A DNA stretch of 64,000 nt. Source: Sipunculus nudus. Its lineage: Eukaryota; Annelida; Sipuncula; Golfingiida; Sipunculidae. Made by a program: the position numbers and the translations under genes. The DNA is taken from the NCBI GenBank assembly GCA_026874595.1, contig CM049309.1, positions 11,710,576 through 11,774,575 of the forward strand, given 5' to 3'. Positions 62,140 through 64,000 of this stretch are shown one piece after another. The notes under the pieces are model-generated. The model was not told where the DNA came from, ran no database searches, and saw nothing but the letters and a program-made list of their open reading frames with translations. How positions within the stretch are numbered: position 1 is the first letter of the stretch; every line of letters begins with the position of its first letter.

Positions 62140-62440
62140 TTTCTGTTAAACATAAACTAATGTTCTGTGATATTACACATGGATTATCTAGGTTGAGTTT
62201 TATTATAGACACATATTCAATGAGGTCAGAGTTCAATAGCCTAATTTATGCTGTCGCTGCTATCACTTAGCAGGAATATAATGGATTTTCATGAAACTCA
62301 GTAGAAATATTTAACAATATAATATCTAACTCAAGTCTGATTCCAGCCAAAATTGATGCATATATAATGAGGTCAGAGGTCACCAGAAATATGACAGGCT
62401 TATTATGCACCCCAGTGGTGCTCTTTGTTTTCTGAATGCC
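62140..62440 (+). repeat. GAGGTCAGAGGTCACC repeat, second locus
   Basis: It shares AATGAGGTCAGAGGTCACCA and GATTTTCATGAAACT words with 36,600-37,175. It lies directly after Helentron-like copy 4. Confidence 0.6.
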
Positions 62441-62596
62441 CTGACCAGCAAGCCCTGTTGTCCTCAGACGACTTGTTTCTGACCTTTTTTATACCATTTT
62501 CCATTAAATCCAGAATTACAGCACTGCATTAGAGTGCAGATCTCTATTTACCATGTGTTATTTACTCTCTAATTATTTATATTCTTACATTGCCAG

Positions 62597-62674
62597 GTGT
62601 CAGTATTGAAGCAGGTTATGGATGAGGATCTCGGATTTTGTGATCAGACACCGGGAGTCAAAACAAACAGCAAG
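62597..62674 (+). CDS. ESCO, exon 7 (last in window)
   Basis: Encodes residues 513-538: VSVLKQVMDEDLGFCDQTPG, then VKTNSK. The V-D-x-(D/E)LGF motif is the conserved helix just before the catalytic acetyltransferase strands. The acceptor is ACATTGCCAG|GTG and the donor is AAG|GTAAGA, phase 0. The gene continues beyond the right edge. Confidence 0.92.
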
Positions 62675-64000
62675 GTAAGACTGATGGAAGTGATGTGTAG
62701 ATTAATCAGTTATATTGATTATTAGTTATTTTCTTTCATAATTAATCAAATTGGCCTTTTGTTTATTTGATCATGAACATTTATGTAAGCTCATGCACAG
62801 AAAACATCTATATACTACTAAAATTGTCCAGTCTGTATGTTTGTTTGTCCCAGAACTCCAGCAGAAATGGACAGTGGGCCAGTTTTGCTATCAGTCAGAT
62901 GCTATAACTTACAGAATGGACACCAATTTGGCCCTTCCACTTGCACACAATCAAATTCAATGCAGCATAACATCACAGGTCTGTTGCGCTCCCACCTGGC
63001 CATTGCTGACCTTCATCCTGGCCCATTACCACAAAGACACAAATAATTGGTTCTGTATCGTCCTCAGGACGTTCTTACCTTACAGGCCTCGGGAGTTCAC
63101 TACCTAACAGGTCTTGAGAGACTGCATGGCAATATATCCTTCCTCTGCAGTGGGACCCTACAGGTCCCCAGTTTCTAGTATACTCTAAAAATTCAAAACA
63201 AAATACATTATACTGGAGTTTGGACAGGAGACGTGTAAAAAAAGCTGCTTTTGCCCTGAGCTTGTTTAATTCTTTGCCATTGTTTGTTACCATAGTCACA
63301 TGGAACACACCACAAGATATGTCTGATTACATGATTTATGTTTTTATGTGAATACCATTTTTCCATAAGATAATCTGCTGCCATATACCAATAGAATCTG
63401 CTTCCCTGATTTAGAGCCACAATTTTGGTGAAAAAAACAAATACCCTGTATAATATGGACCTAGCTTCACGCAAAAATCCTGGATGATGTTTAATGTATT
63501 TGTGCTAGTCATTGGTATATTAACTGGTTCCATGGTAGTTTTGAGAATGAACTTTTGAGAATGGCAGTCAGACTAACACTTGCCAAAGTCTCTCAGATCT
63601 AGCACAGAAGTTGATGCAACAGACAGCTGTAAGTGTAATTCAGCAAAGCTGAATGACTTGTATATTTGAAGTAGTGAAGCGTAACATCTAATTTAGTTGG
63701 AGGTCTATTACCATCACCATTGTCAAACACGACTGTTATTACATTACTGATCAATATGATCATGACGCTGCCAACAGCAGGGTTATTTATACTAAGGAAT
63801 CAATCAGGCTTTGGTCAAGTTGTTTTGAAGTAGTGTGTTAACGATTGTTTCCCCACGAAAGAAGTCGCATGTCACACAGTCCCCACTGCTAGCCATCTAC
63901 CAGACTAAAAATGCCATCAAAAGGGAGCAGTTCACTTATCATCAATTCTCTGGGGTGGCAAGCCATAATAAAATTATACATAAAGTATTTATAATGAAAA
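62675..64000 (+). other. ESCO intron 7 (partial)
   Basis: No further ESCO exon was found before the window ends. A somewhat GC-richer segment at 62,830-63,120 has an open frame of 118 codons without recognisable motifs. It may be a repeat. Confidence 0.6.

Larger units (their letters stand above)
48482..62596 (+). other. ESCO intron 6 (14.1 kb), repeat-filled
   Basis: It holds three Helentron-like elements (one with a ~340-bp array), a GC-rich retroelement fragment and an inverted/direct repeat cluster. The segments 51,806-53,739, 55,900-57,000 and 57,900-58,900 show nothing I can name. Confidence 0.75.

Noticed and set aside
62800-63120. 118-codon ORF and GC-richer block near the right edge as a possible next ESCO exon
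   Set aside because: It has no acetyltransferase motifs, and no splice site keeps the frame from exon 7.

Overview
This window is AT-rich animal genomic DNA. It has short exons with GT-AG introns, long introns filled with repeats, many (AT)n microsatellites and several families of transposable element. The gene families (TMEM151-like, TRIM, ESCO), LINE relics, and Helentron-like non-autonomous elements carrying a CCGT microsatellite and tandem cores best fit a lophotrochozoan, most likely a bivalve mollusc. That assignment is an inference from repeat style and protein flavour; no species is claimed.

Layout. Positions 1-6.8 kb hold no gene I can support. From 6.85 to 10.9 kb (+) is a complete four-exon TMEM151-like membrane protein gene (333 aa), whose third intron boundary has been amplified into a ~52-bp minisatellite. 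From 12.1 to 14.26 kb (-) is a young 5'-truncated LINE with a perfect 13-bp target-site duplication. From 16.3 to 18.8 kb (-) is a decayed LINE, and near 20.2-20.6 kb (+) a smaller reverse transcriptase relic. From 21.1 to 23.2 kb (-) is a single-coding-exon TRIM gene with a small 5'UTR intron. From 23.2 to 33.9 kb is gene-poor, apart from one isolated candidate exon (28,354-28,464) and a 932-bp inverted-repeat DNA transposon (30,908-31,839).

From 33.9 kb to beyond the right edge (+) is an ESCO1/2-type cohesin acetyltransferase gene. Seven coding exons (538 codons, all phases consistent) cover the disordered N-terminus, the C2H2 zinc finger and the start of the catalytic region. The acetyltransferase core lies past 64 kb. 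Its two largest introns (9.7 and 14.1 kb) are stuffed with repeats. There are four elements that begin TTTAGCTCAGCTGA and end near CAGCTGAGC...CCCTTGTT, a ~277-bp higher-order tandem array, a ~340-bp tandem array inside one of the elements, a tRNA-derived SINE, and a GC-rich retroelement fragment.

The most interesting signals are these. (1) A minisatellite whose unit is a 3' splice site, the first bases of an exon and a 5' splice-like site. (2) Helentron-like elements that keep a fragment of an AP-endonuclease-type domain near their 3' end. (3) A ~95-bp module ending in the palindrome GGTGGCGCCACC that is shared, at constant length, by tandem arrays that otherwise look unrelated. The genes do not form a functional unit; they are independent eukaryotic loci.
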